A stretch of DNA of 64,000 bases from JBBDMC01 sp963775235 (GCA_963775235.1 CAVZHY010000006.1:124001-188000), one strand, 5' to 3'. Counted from the first letter of the stretch, positions 36,589 through 46,079 are shown. The notes: a model not told the origin generated them from the letters alone. Numbers and translations: made by a program.

Positions 36589-36619
36589 CGTCGGGCGGTT
36601 TTTTCGAAGGCGCCTGGCC

Positions 36620-37096
36620 ATGCGCTGTCCCTACTGCGGCAATCCCGACACCCAGGTGAAGGATTCGCGTCCCTCGGAGGACAACACCGCGATTCGACGT
36701 CGGCGCGTCTGCCCCGATTGCGGCGGCCGGTTCACCACGTTCGAGCGGGTGCAACTGCGCGAGCTGACGGTGGTCAAGCGGAACGGACGCAGGGTCCCCT
36801 TCGATCGCGACAAGCTGATGCGCTCAGTCCAGGTGGCGCTGCGCAAGCGTTCAGTCGAGCCGGACCGTGTCGAGCGCATGGTGAACGGCATCGTGCGCCG
36901 GCTGGAAAGCTCGGGCGAGAGCGACATCCCGTCGGAGCGGATCGGACAAATGGTCATGGAGGGCCTGCGCGGTCTCGACGAGGTCGCCTACGTACGCTTT
37001 GCCTCGGTCTACCGAAATTTCCGCGACATGGATGATTTCAAGACCGTGCTTGGTGAACTGTCCGGTGAAACGCCCGTGAAGGTCGGCGAGGGCTGA
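36620..37096 (+). CDS. nrdR: Transcriptional repressor NrdR
   Basis: 158-residue regulator of ribonucleotide reductase genes. The N-terminal zinc ribbon reads MRCPYCGNPDTQVKDSR then RVCPDCGGRFTTFE. The ATP-cone domain starts at VKRNGRRVPFDRDKLMRSVQ. The family binds NrdR boxes according to ATP/dATP level. ribD begins 8 bp downstream. Confidence 0.96.
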   Translation: MRCPYCGNPDTQVKDSRPSEDNTAIRRRRVCPDCGGRFTTFERVQLRELTVVKRNGRRVPFDRDKLMRSVQVALRKRSVEPDRVERMVNGIVRRLESSGESDIPSERIGQMVMEGLRGLDEVAYVRFASVYRNFRDMDDFKTVLGELSGETPVKVGEG

Positions 37097-37104
37097 GCGA
37101 GGCG

Positions 37105-38256
37105 ATGGCCGCGCGCCGCAAGAAAGATGCCCTGGCTCCGGTCGACCCGGAATTCGATCGCCGCATGATGGGCGCGGCGGTGCGTCTCGGCCGGCGCAAT
37201 CTTGGCCAGACATCGACCAATCCGGCAGTGGGCTGCGTGATCGTGCGAACCGACGAGATGCCGGTTGTGGTCGGGCGTGGCTGGACCGCCGAAGGAGGAC
37301 GACCGCACGCCGAGAAGGTAGCCTTGAAGGAGGCCGGTGAGACTGCCCGCGGGGCCACCGCCTACGTCACGCTGGAGCCCTGTGCGCATAAGGGCCGCGT
37401 CAAATCGTGCTCGCAGGCGCTGATCGACGCAGGCGTGGCGCGCGTGGTCACCGCCCTGACCGACCCGGATCCGCGCACCAACGGCAAAAGCCACCAGATG
37501 ATGGCCGAAGCTGGCATCGCCGTAACCACGGGTGTCCTCGCCGATGCGGCTGCGCGCTCCCTTTCCGGTCATTTCGCGCGCATCACTAAGGGTCGACCGC
37601 ACGTGACACTGAAGCTTGCAGTCTCGGCCGATGGGATGATCGGCAAGCGGACCGGCGAGCGGATGATCATTACGGGCGAAGCCGCCTTCACTACCGTCCA
37701 GGCGATGCGGACAACCTTCGACGTCGTCGCCGTTGGCATCGGCACGGTGCTGATCGATGACCCACGGCTGACCGTGCGCCTGCCCGGCCTTGAGGGGCGG
37801 TCGCCGGCGCGGGTTATCTTCGACGCCAAGGCGCGCATGCCGCTGGAGTCGCGCCTGGTCCAGTCGGTGAAGGAGAGGCCGCTGATTGCCATGGTCGGTC
37901 CGGAGGCGCCGCCGGAGCGCAAGTCCGCCCTGGCCGACGCGGGCGTAGAACTGATCGAGGTCGGCGCCGGGCCGGGAGGTGGCGTCGATTTCTCGCAGAC
38001 GCTGTCGGTGCTGGCGGAGAAGGGCTACTCACGCATCCTGGCGGAGGGCGGGGCGGAGGTCGCCGCGTCACTGATATCGGGCGACTTCGTCGACGAAGTT
38101 GTCATGATACGCGCTCCCGTCGTTGTCGGCCCCGACGGTGTGCGGGCACTCGCCGGCATGGCGCTGTCGGCTGTGGAGCGCAGCCCGCGTTATCGGCTGA
38201 TCGAGACGACAATGGTTGGCGAGGACCAGTTGCGCCGCTACGTGCGAGCGTCGTGA
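37105..38256 (+). CDS. ribD: Bifunctional riboflavin deaminase/reductase
   Basis: 383 residues. The N-terminal zinc deaminase has GRPHAEKVAL-like (HAE) and LEPCAHKGRVKSC motifs; the C-terminal reductase begins near RPHVTLKLAVSADGMIG. It performs steps two and three of riboflavin synthesis. It lies 8 bp from nrdR and 3 bp from ribE, so no leader long enough for an FMN riboswitch exists here. Confidence 0.95.
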   Translation: MAARRKKDALAPVDPEFDRRMMGAAVRLGRRNLGQTSTNPAVGCVIVRTDEMPVVVGRGWTAEGGRPHAEKVALKEAGETARGATAYVTLEPCAHKGRVKSCSQALIDAGVARVVTALTDPDPRTNGKSHQMMAEAGIAVTTGVLADAAARSLSGHFARITKGRPHVTLKLAVSADGMIGKRTGERMIITGEAAFTTVQAMRTTFDVVAVGIGTVLIDDPRLTVRLPGLEGRSPARVIFDAKARMPLESRLVQSVKERPLIAMVGPEAPPERKSALADAGVELIEVGAGPGGGVDFSQTLSVLAEKGYSRILAEGGAEVAASLISGDFVDEVVMIRAPVVVGPDGVRALAGMALSAVERSPRYRLIETTMVGEDQLRRYVRAS

Positions 38257-38259
38257 GCC

Positions 38260-38865
38260 GTGTTCACCGGCATTGTTTCGGACGTTGGCTCGATCGTCCA
38301 GCTGGCTGATCGCAACGATGTGCGGCGCCTGTCGGTCGCCAGCGGGTATCCCGCCGATGATGTTGCCATCGGCGCGTCGATCGCCTGCGACGGCGTGTGC
38401 ATGACCGTCGTCTCGTGCAAGCCTGGCCGCGACGGTCACGCTGTCTTCGACGTCGAGGCGGGGCCGGAGACCCTGGCCGTCACCAATGTCGGTGACTGGG
38501 TGACCGGCACGCGCCTCAACCTTGAACGAGCGTTGAAGCTTGGCGACGAGCTCGGCGGCCACCTGGTCAGCGGCCACGTCGATTGCGTAGCGGTGGTCAG
38601 GCGGCGCGAAGACCTTGGCGAGACGACGAGGTTCACATTCGAGGCGCCGCACGCGCTTTCCCGCTTCATCGCGGCCAAAGGATCCGTCGCACTCGACGGA
38701 ACCTCGCTGACGGTGAATGGTGTCGAAGGCGATCGCTTCGACTGTCTCCTCATTCCCCACACGCTGAGCGTCACGACCTGGGCAGCCCGGCAGCCCGGAG
38801 ACCGCGTCAACCTCGAGGTCGACATGCTCGCGCGGTACGTGGCGCGGCTCGCCGGGGGCGGCTGA
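38260..38865 (+). CDS. ribE: Riboflavin synthase, alpha subunit
   Basis: 201-residue enzyme that dismutates two lumazines to riboflavin and pyrimidine. The start MFTGIVSDVGSIVQL, encoded by GTG, is diagnostic. Two tandem lumazine-binding domains are visible: DVAIGASIACDGVCMTVVS in the first and FIAAKGSVALDGTSLTVNG in the second. GHVDCVA carries the conserved turn at the domain boundary. It follows ribD by 3 bp. Confidence 0.96.
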   Translation: MFTGIVSDVGSIVQLADRNDVRRLSVASGYPADDVAIGASIACDGVCMTVVSCKPGRDGHAVFDVEAGPETLAVTNVGDWVTGTRLNLERALKLGDELGGHLVSGHVDCVAVVRRREDLGETTRFTFEAPHALSRFIAAKGSVALDGTSLTVNGVEGDRFDCLLIPHTLSVTTWAARQPGDRVNLEVDMLARYVARLAGGG

Positions 38866-38886
38866 TCCCCGCGGCCCCCCTTTTTT
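38853..38886 (+). terminator. Possible terminator after ribE
   Basis: A G-rich block (GGGGGCGG) ending the ribE frame can pair imperfectly with CCGCGGCCCCCC, directly followed by six T residues at 38881-38886. The imperfect stem lowers confidence; it may attenuate rather than stop transcription into ribH. Confidence 0.5.
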
Positions 38887-38944
38887 CTGGACAGTCGGTG
38901 ACCGACGTGATTGGTGGCCGCCGTTTTCCCTGGCTGGCTGAACG

Positions 38945-39397
38945 ATGGCCGATCGCGCACCGCACCTGCTGATCATCGAAGCGCGCTTCTACGAGGATCT
39001 CGCGGACGAACTGATGCGCGGCGCGGTCGCGGCGATCGACAACGCGGGCGCCTCGCACGATCGCATTTCGGTCCCTGGCGCGCTGGAGCTGCCGGCGGCC
39101 CTGTCGATGGCACTAGCCGCAGCGGGCCGGGGCGGGGGCGATTACGACGGCTATGTGATACTCGGGTGCGTGATCCGGGGGGAGACCACCCACTACGATA
39201 TTGTCGCCGAGCAGTCGGCGCGGGCAATCATGGACCTCGCGGTGGCGAAGTCGCTGGCGGTAGGCTTCGGGGTGCTGACGGTCGAGGACGATGACCAGGC
39301 GTGGGCGCGGGCGCGTGTTGCAGACGGCAACAAGGGCGGCGCGGCGGCCGAGGCGGCGCTCCATATGGTGGCGCTCAGGGCGCGCTTCGGGCTATGA
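38945..39397 (+). CDS. ribH: 6,7-dimethyl-8-ribityllumazine synthase
   Basis: 150-residue enzyme that makes the riboflavin precursor lumazine. Motifs are VPGALELPAALSMAL, GCVIRGETTHYDIVAEQSA with the catalytic histidine, and VGFGVLTVEDDDQAWARA. It is separated from ribE by 79 bp including a T-run. In most Rhizobiales nusB follows directly; here a secreted hydrolase gene is inserted between ribH and nusB. Confidence 0.95.
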   Translation: MADRAPHLLIIEARFYEDLADELMRGAVAAIDNAGASHDRISVPGALELPAALSMALAAAGRGGGDYDGYVILGCVIRGETTHYDIVAEQSARAIMDLAVAKSLAVGFGVLTVEDDDQAWARARVADGNKGGAAAEAALHMVALRARFGL

Positions 39398-39473
39398 AAT
39401 GACAACCGGGCAATCACGCGGGACGGTCGCATCGTGGCCGATCCGCCGGACACGCCCGGGCCGGAGGCGCGGG

Positions 39474-40382
39474 ATGTTGCGTCGGTCCACGGGCTATTCG
39501 CTCGTTGTGCTTCTTGCGGTCTGCGGGACGCAGGAAGTGGCCGCTCAAATGCCTGCTGCTGCCGCGCCAGCGACGCCCGGGAGTGACGGCACTTCTCCTT
39601 TGGCGCCCGATGCGCCGTTCCACAAAGCACGCGTCTCCTTCCAGGACCCGCAAGGTCTGAAGCTCGTCGGTTTCGTCTACAAGCCGGACGGTCCGGGACC
39701 CTTCCCCGCCATCGTCTGGAACCACGGCAGCGAGGAGGATCCCGGTGTCGGGCCGGAATTCAATTCCGTGGCGGCTATCTTCGTGCCTGCAGGCTACGTC
39801 GTCATGGCGCCGGTTCGCGAAGGGCATGGCCTCTCGCAAGGCCTCTATATCGGCGACGTCACCAAGAAGACGCGCCAGGACAAGGGCGCGGCGGCGGCGA
39901 GCCAACAGGTTGTTCAACTCATGCAGGGACCGCAGCTTGACGATCAGCTGGCGGGCCTGGCGCTGCTGAAGACCTTCCCCTTTGTCGACACGAGCCGAAT
40001 CGCCGTGGTGGGCTGTTCGTATGGTGGTATCCAGACGATTCTCGGCGCCGAGAGCAACTCCGGCTATCGTGTCGCAGTCGCCCTGTCGCCGGCGGCTGAG
40101 AGTTGGGCTGGCAATCGACCGCTGCGCGAGCGCCTGGTGAAGGCGATCGACAACATCAAGATTCCACTCTTTATCGCTCACCCGCCGGCAGATGTGAGCC
40201 TCGATCCGGGCAAGGTGCTGGGCGCAGAGCTGCAGAAGCTCGGCAAACCGTACGAGATGAAGATCTACCCGCCGAGCGGCAACAAAGAGCTGGATGGGCA
40301 TTGCTTCGGTGGTGCACGGGGCGACAAGATCTGGGGCGCGGACGCGTTGGACTTCATCGCGAGGTACATGCGGCAAGACTGA
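39474..40382 (+). CDS. Secreted dienelactone-hydrolase-like alpha/beta hydrolase
   Basis: 302 residues from ATG 39474. A signal peptide (MLRRSTGYSLVVLLAVCGTQEVAAQ) suggests periplasmic export. Catalytic landmarks are PAIVWNHGSEEDPG, the elbow IAVVGCSYGGIQT (G-C-S-Y-G, serine nucleophile), LFIAHPPADVSLDPG, and the histidine in ELDGHCFGG. The substrate is unknown. It interrupts the usual ribH-nusB adjacency, which hints at a later insertion into a conserved operon. Confidence 0.85.
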   Translation: MLRRSTGYSLVVLLAVCGTQEVAAQMPAAAAPATPGSDGTSPLAPDAPFHKARVSFQDPQGLKLVGFVYKPDGPGPFPAIVWNHGSEEDPGVGPEFNSVAAIFVPAGYVVMAPVREGHGLSQGLYIGDVTKKTRQDKGAAAASQQVVQLMQGPQLDDQLAGLALLKTFPFVDTSRIAVVGCSYGGIQTILGAESNSGYRVAVALSPAAESWAGNRPLRERLVKAIDNIKIPLFIAHPPADVSLDPGKVLGAELQKLGKPYEMKIYPPSGNKELDGHCFGGARGDKIWGADALDFIARYMRQD

Positions 40383-40478
40383 GACGACACCGCGCGGAGT
40401 TGAACATTCAAATGAACATTGCTGATGAGCCATGAAGTCGCGTCGCCAGATTTGTCAGGTACGGATCGAGACCCGGTA

Positions 40479-40976
40479 ATGCACGCAGCTGCGTCTGGCC
40501 GCAGCCAGCGGCCCGCCAATCAGCGCGGCGCTGCGCGGCTCGCCGCCGTTCAGGCGCTGTACCAGATGGAAGTCGCGGGTGCCGCCTTGCCTGACGTGAT
40601 CGCAGAATTCGAGACCTACCGTCTCGGAAAGGAAGTTGACGGCGACCAGTATCGCGACGCGGACAATGCCTTTTTCCGTGACATCGTGTCCGGCGTCGTC
40701 AGCAGGCAGCGCAACCTCGACCCGGCAATCGACGCGGCCCTCTCGCCGGATTGGCCGCTGGTTCGCATTGACGCGACGCTGCGGGCGATCCTGCGTGCCG
40801 GTGCCTTTGAACTGGTCGCACGGCCCGACGTCCCTGCGCGCGTCGTGATCACCGAGTACGTCGAGGTCGCCAAGGCCTTCTTCGAGGAAGAGGTGCCCGG
40901 AATAGTCAACGGTGTGCTTGACGCGCTGGCGCGACAGGTGAGGCCGGCGGAGTTCACTGCGACCTCGGGATCGTAG
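40479..40976 (+). CDS. nusB: Transcription antitermination protein NusB
   Basis: All-helical RNA-binding protein for rRNA antitermination. Core motifs: RGAARLAAVQALYQMEVAG, DWPLVRIDATLRAILRAGAFE and FEEEVPGIVNGVLDALAR. I set the start at ATG 40479 (165 residues), the usual length; ATGs at 40419 and 40425 would add up to 20 residues. It ends 4 bp before thiL. Confidence 0.94.
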   Translation: MHAAASGRSQRPANQRGAARLAAVQALYQMEVAGAALPDVIAEFETYRLGKEVDGDQYRDADNAFFRDIVSGVVSRQRNLDPAIDAALSPDWPLVRIDATLRAILRAGAFELVARPDVPARVVITEYVEVAKAFFEEEVPGIVNGVLDALARQVRPAEFTATSGS

Positions 40977-40980
40977 AGCG

Positions 40981-41970
40981 ATGGCGGCGCGACGTGCCCG
41001 CCGTCCGGGCGAATTCGAACTGATCGAGAAGTACTTTCGGCCGCTGGCGGCGGAACGGGGTGCCCTCGGTCTGAGCGACGATGCCGCCCTCTACCGGCAG
41101 CGGCCGAACGACGATCTCGTCTTCACCGCCGATATGGTTGCCGAAGGCGTGCACTTCTTCCCCGACGACCCTCCCGAGTCGGTGGCGCGCAAGGCGTTGC
41201 GGGTCAATCTCTCCGACCTGGCGGCGAAAGGTGCGGTCCCCTTCGGTTACCTCATGTCGCTGGCGCTGCCGGCCGACTGGACAGAAGGCTGGATCAGGAA
41301 GTTCGCCGCGGGGTTGAAGGCGGATCAGGCTCGTTACGGCATCACGCTGCTTGGCGGCGACACCATCCGGTCTCCCGATGGCGTCACTGTCTCCATCACG
41401 GCAATCGGTCGTGTGCCTAAGGGAAGGATGGTCATGCGCTCCGGCGCACGGCCGGGAGATGTCGTCTTCGTTTCCGGCACTATCGGCGATGCGGCGTTGG
41501 GGCTTCGTTTGCGCCAAAACCGGCTCGAAGTCTCCAAGGGAGCGGCGCACTTGCTGGACCGCTACCTGCATCCGCAGCCGCGAGTCGAACTGGTTCCGGT
41601 CCTGCGCCGCTACGCGACGAGCGCGCTTGACGTTTCCGATGGTCTGGTCGGCGACCTCGCGCACGTTTGCGAGGTTTCCGGGGTCGCCGCCGAAGTCGAA
41701 TCGCTGCGTGTTCCGCTATCGGCCGCCGCTCGGCGTGCGGTAGTGGCCGATTTTTCCCTGCTTTCCGCCATCCTGAACGGCGGTGACGACTACGAGATCC
41801 TGGCAACCGTGGCCGCCTCGGCGGCTGGCGGCTTTACCCGCGCGGCAAGAGCGGCGGGCGTTCCAGTCACTCGCATCGGCCGGATTCTCGCCGGCAAGGG
41901 GCCACCGGTCGTCAAGGACGCGGCGGGGAGGGTGGTTCCGGTGGCGGAGACGAGCCACGCGCATTTTTGA
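40981..41970 (+). CDS. thiL: Thiamine-monophosphate kinase
   Basis: 329-residue ATP-dependent kinase producing thiamine pyrophosphate. Motifs: GEFELIEKYFRPLA, SDDAALYR with metal-binding aspartate, DMVAEGVHFFPDD, GGDTIRSPDGVTVS, ALDVSDGLVGDLAHVCEVSG, and LNGGDDYEIL. The nusB-thiL pair is common in alphaproteobacteria, and the 4-bp gap supports one transcript. Confidence 0.96.
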   Translation: MAARRARRPGEFELIEKYFRPLAAERGALGLSDDAALYRQRPNDDLVFTADMVAEGVHFFPDDPPESVARKALRVNLSDLAAKGAVPFGYLMSLALPADWTEGWIRKFAAGLKADQARYGITLLGGDTIRSPDGVTVSITAIGRVPKGRMVMRSGARPGDVVFVSGTIGDAALGLRLRQNRLEVSKGAAHLLDRYLHPQPRVELVPVLRRYATSALDVSDGLVGDLAHVCEVSGVAAEVESLRVPLSAAARRAVVADFSLLSAILNGGDDYEILATVAASAAGGFTRAARAAGVPVTRIGRILAGKGPPVVKDAAGRVVPVAETSHAHF

Positions 41971-42007
41971 TGCGCGGCCTTCCGAATTTGGTAGACCTGC
42001 CCCCACC

Positions 42008-43234
42008 ATGACGCAGATGAGCGCAGCAGTGTCTCCCGAAGCCTACGATCCCCTGATCAGGCGCAATGCGCTGCTTCTGGCGACCGCTGCGGCGTTCGGC
42101 AGTGCGATTGCGCCGATTGCCATATCGCTTGGCGGCCTGACGGGCGCCTACCTCCTTGGGCCCGACAAATCCTTGGCGACGTTACCGGTCAGTGGCTACA
42201 CCATCGGAGTGGCCGTGGGGGCGGTGCCGGCGGCGTTGCTGATGCGACGGTTCGGTCGGCGGTCGGGATTTCTGTTCGGTGCCACCGTCGGCATTTTGAC
42301 GGGCCTGATCGCCGGCGCTTCGGTGTTGGCGGGCTCGTTCGTCGGCTTCATTGTCGGATTGGCGTGCGCCGGCGTCGCCGGCTCGTTTGTGCAGCAGTAT
42401 CGGTTTGCTGCCGCCGATCACGGCAGTCCGGCATTCCGCGCCAAGGCGATCTCCTGGGTCCTCGTCGGCGGTGTTGCGGCCGCCATTATCGGTCCGCAAA
42501 CCGTCATTTTCACACGTGATCTGCTGGCACCCATCCCGTTTGCGGGAGCTTTCTTCGCGATCAGTTTTCTGGCTCTCGCCGGCATGATCGTTGTGGCGCA
42601 GCTCGGCCGCGCGGCGCCCGAAGTGGCCAGAATCCAGGGCGGGTCGGGTGGCCGACCCCTTGCCGAGATCGCACGCCAGCCCCGGTTCATTGTAGCCATC
42701 GTCTGCGCGGTTGGTTCGTATTCGGTGATGAGCCTGCTGATGACCGCCGCCCCATTGGCCATGGTGGGCTGCGGTCTCGGGCAGAACAACGCCGCACTGG
42801 GCATCCAGTGGCACGTGCTGGCCATGTTCGCCCCGAGCTTCGTGACGGGATCGCTGATCGCCCGCTTTGGTAAGGAGACGATCATGGCGATCGGTCTGGC
42901 GCTGCTCACCGCCTGCGCGGTGGTCGCTCTGTCAGGCATCGCGTTGATGAATTTCTGGCTGGCGCTCATCCTGCTCGGCGTCGGCTGGAACTTTGGTTTC
43001 ATTGGCGCAACCGCGATGCTGACGGAAACCTATCGGCTGGAAGAAAAGAGCAAGGTCCAGGGCCTCAACGACTTCCTGGTCTTCGGGTCGGTGGCGGTCG
43101 CCTCGCTGTCGTCCGGGCATCTGTTCGCAACCGTTGGGTGGGCCCGCATCAACTGGGTCGCGTTCCCGATCCTTGCGTTAAGCGCGGTCGCGATTGCCAC
43201 GTTCGTCCTTGCCGGAAAGCGCCAGCCGGCCTGA
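42008..43234 (+). CDS. Major facilitator superfamily transporter
   Basis: 408-residue inner-membrane transporter with about 12 hydrophobic helices. Residues LMRRFGRRSGFLFG match the MFS loop 2-3 motif (G-x-x-x-D/R-R-x-G-R-R). Start set at ATG 42008; the longer frame lies inside thiL. Substrate unknown; it resembles efflux-type or uncharacterised MFS proteins. A terminator follows at 43319. Confidence 0.9.
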   Translation: MTQMSAAVSPEAYDPLIRRNALLLATAAAFGSAIAPIAISLGGLTGAYLLGPDKSLATLPVSGYTIGVAVGAVPAALLMRRFGRRSGFLFGATVGILTGLIAGASVLAGSFVGFIVGLACAGVAGSFVQQYRFAAADHGSPAFRAKAISWVLVGGVAAAIIGPQTVIFTRDLLAPIPFAGAFFAISFLALAGMIVVAQLGRAAPEVARIQGGSGGRPLAEIARQPRFIVAIVCAVGSYSVMSLLMTAAPLAMVGCGLGQNNAALGIQWHVLAMFAPSFVTGSLIARFGKETIMAIGLALLTACAVVALSGIALMNFWLALILLGVGWNFGFIGATAMLTETYRLEEKSKVQGLNDFLVFGSVAVASLSSGHLFATVGWARINWVAFPILALSAVAIATFVLAGKRQPA

Positions 43235-43318
43235 ACCGGCCATTTCGCGCCGAAATCCGCCCCCCTGTATGGACCTTGACGCGTGCCTACGGCCGGGCCA
43301 TACCCTCGCCATGCCAAG

Positions 43319-43349
43319 ACGGCCGCTCGCGTTCAGCGCGGCCGTTTTT
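43319..43349 (+). terminator. Rho-independent terminator after the MFS gene
   Basis: ACGGCCGC pairs with GCGGCCGT around a loop, followed by five T residues. It lies between the MFS gene and hppA, so hppA should have its own promoter in the 60 bp downstream or be read through. Confidence 0.85.
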
Positions 43350-43408
43350 CATGTGATTCGGGCGGGCGGATCGTCGATTGGCTCCCTCGGAATGGAAGGG
43401 GACAACAC

Positions 43409-45520
43409 GTGCTTTATTTGATCATCCTTTGCGGACTGCTCTCGATCGCCTACGGCGTGTGGGCAGGGCGTGAGGTACTGTCGGCGGACGCCGGGTCGGC
43501 GCGCATGCAAGAGATTGCCGCGGCCGTCCGGGAAGGCGCCGTTGCTTATCTCTGGCGGCAGTACACCACCATCGCCATCGTCGGGGTGGTCATCTTCCTG
43601 ATCGTCTGGTGGTTCCTGTCGATCACGGTGGCGATTGGTTTCGTCATCGGCGCGGTCCTGTCCGGCTCTGCCGGCATCATCGGCATGAACGTCTCCGTGC
43701 GCGCGAACGTCCGCACCGCGCAGGCCGCGACCAAGAGCCTCGCGGCCGGTCTGGGCATCGCCTTCCGCAGCGGCGCCATCACCGGCCTTCTGGTTGCCGG
43801 CCTCGCCCTGCTCGGCGTCTCCGTCTACTACTTTGTCCTCACCCGTCTCGCCGGTTATCAGCCGGGCGACCGGGTCGTCATCGACGCGCTGGTGGCGCTC
43901 GGTTTCGGCGGGTCCCTGATTTCGATCTTCGCCCGTCTCGGCGGCGGCATTTTCACCAAGGGCGCCGACGTCGGTGGTGATCTCGTCGGCAAGGTCGAAG
44001 CCGGCATCCCCGAGGACGATCCGCGTAACCCTGCCACCATCGCCGACAACGTCGGCGACAACGTCGGCGACTGCGCCGGCATGGCGGCGGACCTGTTCGA
44101 GACCTACGCCGTCACGGTAGTGGCCACGATGGTGCTCGCTTCGATCTTCTTCGCCGGCAGCGACCTGGCCAATTCGGCCATGATCTACCCGCTGGCGATC
44201 GGTGGCATCTGTGTCGTCACCTCGATCATCGGCACCTTCTTTGTGCAACTGGGCGCCAACAACTCCATTATGGGAGCGCTCTACAAGGGGTTCATCGCCA
44301 CGGCACTCATGTCGGTGGTTGGCGTTGCGCTGGTCACATGGTGGGTTCTGGGCTTCGGCACCGAGCTCGCGACGACGACGGGGGATACTTTCACCGGACT
44401 TAGCCTGTTCCTGTGCGGCGTCACTGGTCTCGTCGTTACCGGTTTGATCATCTGGATTACGGAATACTACACCGGCACCAACCACCGCCCGGTCCAGTCT
44501 ATCGCCAGAGCCTCGATCACGGGGCACGGCACCAATGTCATCCAGGGGCTGGCGGTGTCGCTGGAATCAACCGCGCTGCCGGCACTTGTCATCATCGCCG
44601 GCATCCTTGTCGCGTACGCCCTGGCCGGTTTGTTCGGCATCGCGATCGCGGTCACCACCATGCTGGCGCTGGCCGGCGTCGTCGTCGCTCTCGATGCGTT
44701 CGGTCCGGTGACCGACAACGCCGGAGGCATCGCCGAGATGGCCGACCTGCCGGCCGACGTGCGCAAGACGACCGATGCGCTCGACGCCGTTGGCAACACC
44801 ACCAAGGCGATCACCAAGGGTTATGCAATCGGCTCGGCCGGGCTCGGCGCCCTGGTGCTCTTCGCGGCGTACACCTCTGACCTCGTCCGCTTTTCAAGCG
44901 ACCCGGTACAGTTCCCCTACTTTGCCGGGGTCAAGGTCGATTTCACCCTCTCCAACCCGTACGTCGTGGTGGGCCTGCTGTTCGGCGGCCTGCTGCCGTA
45001 TCTGTTCGGCGGCATCACCATGACCGCGGTCGGTCGCGCCGCCAGCGCGATCGTCGAGGAAGTCCGACGCCAGTTCCGTGAAAAGCCGGGCATCATGGCC
45101 GGCACCGACAAGCCGGATTACGGCAAGGCGGTCGACCTCCTGACCCGCGCGGCCATCAAGGAGATGATCGTGCCGTCGCTGCTGCCGGTGCTGTCGCCGA
45201 TCGTCGTATTCTTCCTCATCGATTGGATCGGCGGCAAGGCGGCCGCTTTCTCCGCGCTCGGGGCCATGCTCCTCGGCGTTATCGTCACCGGCCTTTTCGT
45301 CGCGATCTCGATGACGGCCGGCGGCGGAGCCTGGGACAACGCCAAAAAGTACATCGAGGACGGCAACTACGGCGGCAAGGGCTCCGAGGCTCACAAGGCG
45401 GCGGTTACCGGCGACACGGTCGGCGATCCCTACAAGGACACGGCCGGTCCCGCCGTCAACCCGATGATCAAGATCACCAATATCGTGGCGTTGTTGCTGT
45501 TGGCGGTATTGTCACACTGA
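43409..45520 (+). CDS. hppA: K+-independent H+-translocating membrane pyrophosphatase
   Basis: 703-residue proton pump driven by pyrophosphate hydrolysis, with about 16 membrane segments. Motifs: FTKGADVGGDLVGKVEAGIP, PRNPATIADNVGDNVGDCAG, and AFGPVTDNAGGIAEM-like segment. The sequence GNTTKAITKGYAIGSAGL has lysine after GNTT, which marks the potassium-independent class (Ala in the dependent class). The GTG start at 43409 has AAGGGG upstream. The frame extending to 43283 is not used. Confidence 0.96.
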   Translation: MLYLIILCGLLSIAYGVWAGREVLSADAGSARMQEIAAAVREGAVAYLWRQYTTIAIVGVVIFLIVWWFLSITVAIGFVIGAVLSGSAGIIGMNVSVRANVRTAQAATKSLAAGLGIAFRSGAITGLLVAGLALLGVSVYYFVLTRLAGYQPGDRVVIDALVALGFGGSLISIFARLGGGIFTKGADVGGDLVGKVEAGIPEDDPRNPATIADNVGDNVGDCAGMAADLFETYAVTVVATMVLASIFFAGSDLANSAMIYPLAIGGICVVTSIIGTFFVQLGANNSIMGALYKGFIATALMSVVGVALVTWWVLGFGTELATTTGDTFTGLSLFLCGVTGLVVTGLIIWITEYYTGTNHRPVQSIARASITGHGTNVIQGLAVSLESTALPALVIIAGILVAYALAGLFGIAIAVTTMLALAGVVVALDAFGPVTDNAGGIAEMADLPADVRKTTDALDAVGNTTKAITKGYAIGSAGLGALVLFAAYTSDLVRFSSDPVQFPYFAGVKVDFTLSNPYVVVGLLFGGLLPYLFGGITMTAVGRAASAIVEEVRRQFREKPGIMAGTDKPDYGKAVDLLTRAAIKEMIVPSLLPVLSPIVVFFLIDWIGGKAAAFSALGAMLLGVIVTGLFVAISMTAGGGAWDNAKKYIEDGNYGGKGSEAHKAAVTGDTVGDPYKDTAGPAVNPMIKITNIVALLLLAVLSH

Positions 45521-45578
45521 GGGCAGGGGCGGCCGGCGGCCGCTACCCATCCACGGTCAGGAGGCGTCCGTCGCCGCT

Positions 45579-46079
45579 TCAGAAGTGAGGTCCGAACCCG
45601 ACGACACCCGCCAGGACCTGCTGCACGAAGTTCTGGTCCGCGCCGCCGGTGGGCGTCGTCCGACTGACGAAGTCGAAAACCTTGCCGTCCTGCAGGCCAT
45701 AGTTGGCGACGTGGTCGACCTCGTCCTTGTTGTTGAAGTAGACCGCGACGATGCGCTGGTCGACCACCTTGTCAGACATGAAATTGGCGGCACGGCGCCG
45801 CGTCTGGCTGATGTAGTAGTAGACGTCGTTTCCGTAGTTGGCTGTCGTTGATGGAGACCCCAGCGCTATTACAACCTGATCTTTGCTGGAACCGGGCGGA
45901 ATCTGCTCCAGGGCGATCGGCGAGACGACGTATCCATGCTGGGTCGTGGTCGACAGGCTCAAGCCCTCGCCGCCCGCTTTCGAACACCCGGCGACGGCAA
46001 GGGCGCATGCGGTGACGGCGGCAAGCGGCCATGCCCTGACCACCATGGCGAATCGGCATCGCGGCGACGGTTTCGTCAT
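45579..46079 (-). CDS. bamE: Outer-membrane assembly lipoprotein BamE (SmpA/OmlA)
   Basis: 166-residue lipoprotein component of the BAM complex. Signal and lipobox: PLAAVTACALAVAGC, lipidated at that cysteine. The SmpA fold is seen in IPPGSSKDQVVIALGSPS and YYYISQTRRRAANFM. Start set at ATG 46079. It converges on hppA and is divergent from the ubiquinol-cytochrome c chaperone gene, a usual alphaproteobacterial arrangement. Confidence 0.92.
   Translation of the reverse strand: MTKPSPRCRFAMVVRAWPLAAVTACALAVAGCSKAGGEGLSLSTTTQHGYVVSPIALEQIPPGSSKDQVVIALGSPSTTANYGNDVYYYISQTRRRAANFMSDKVVDQRIVAVYFNNKDEVDHVANYGLQDGKVFDFVSRTTPTGGADQNFVQQVLAGVVGFGPHF

Noticed and set aside
36565..36607. Terminator after glyA
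   Set aside because: A short TCGGG/CCCGA pairing precedes TTTTTT, but the stem is weak and overlaps the coding end; not called.
37097..37104. FMN riboswitch upstream of ribD
   Set aside because: Only 8 bp separate nrdR and ribD, far too short.
43349..44527. 392-residue minus-strand open frame
   Set aside because: Antisense to hppA; the sequence is a mirror of the membrane-protein codons and has no motif.
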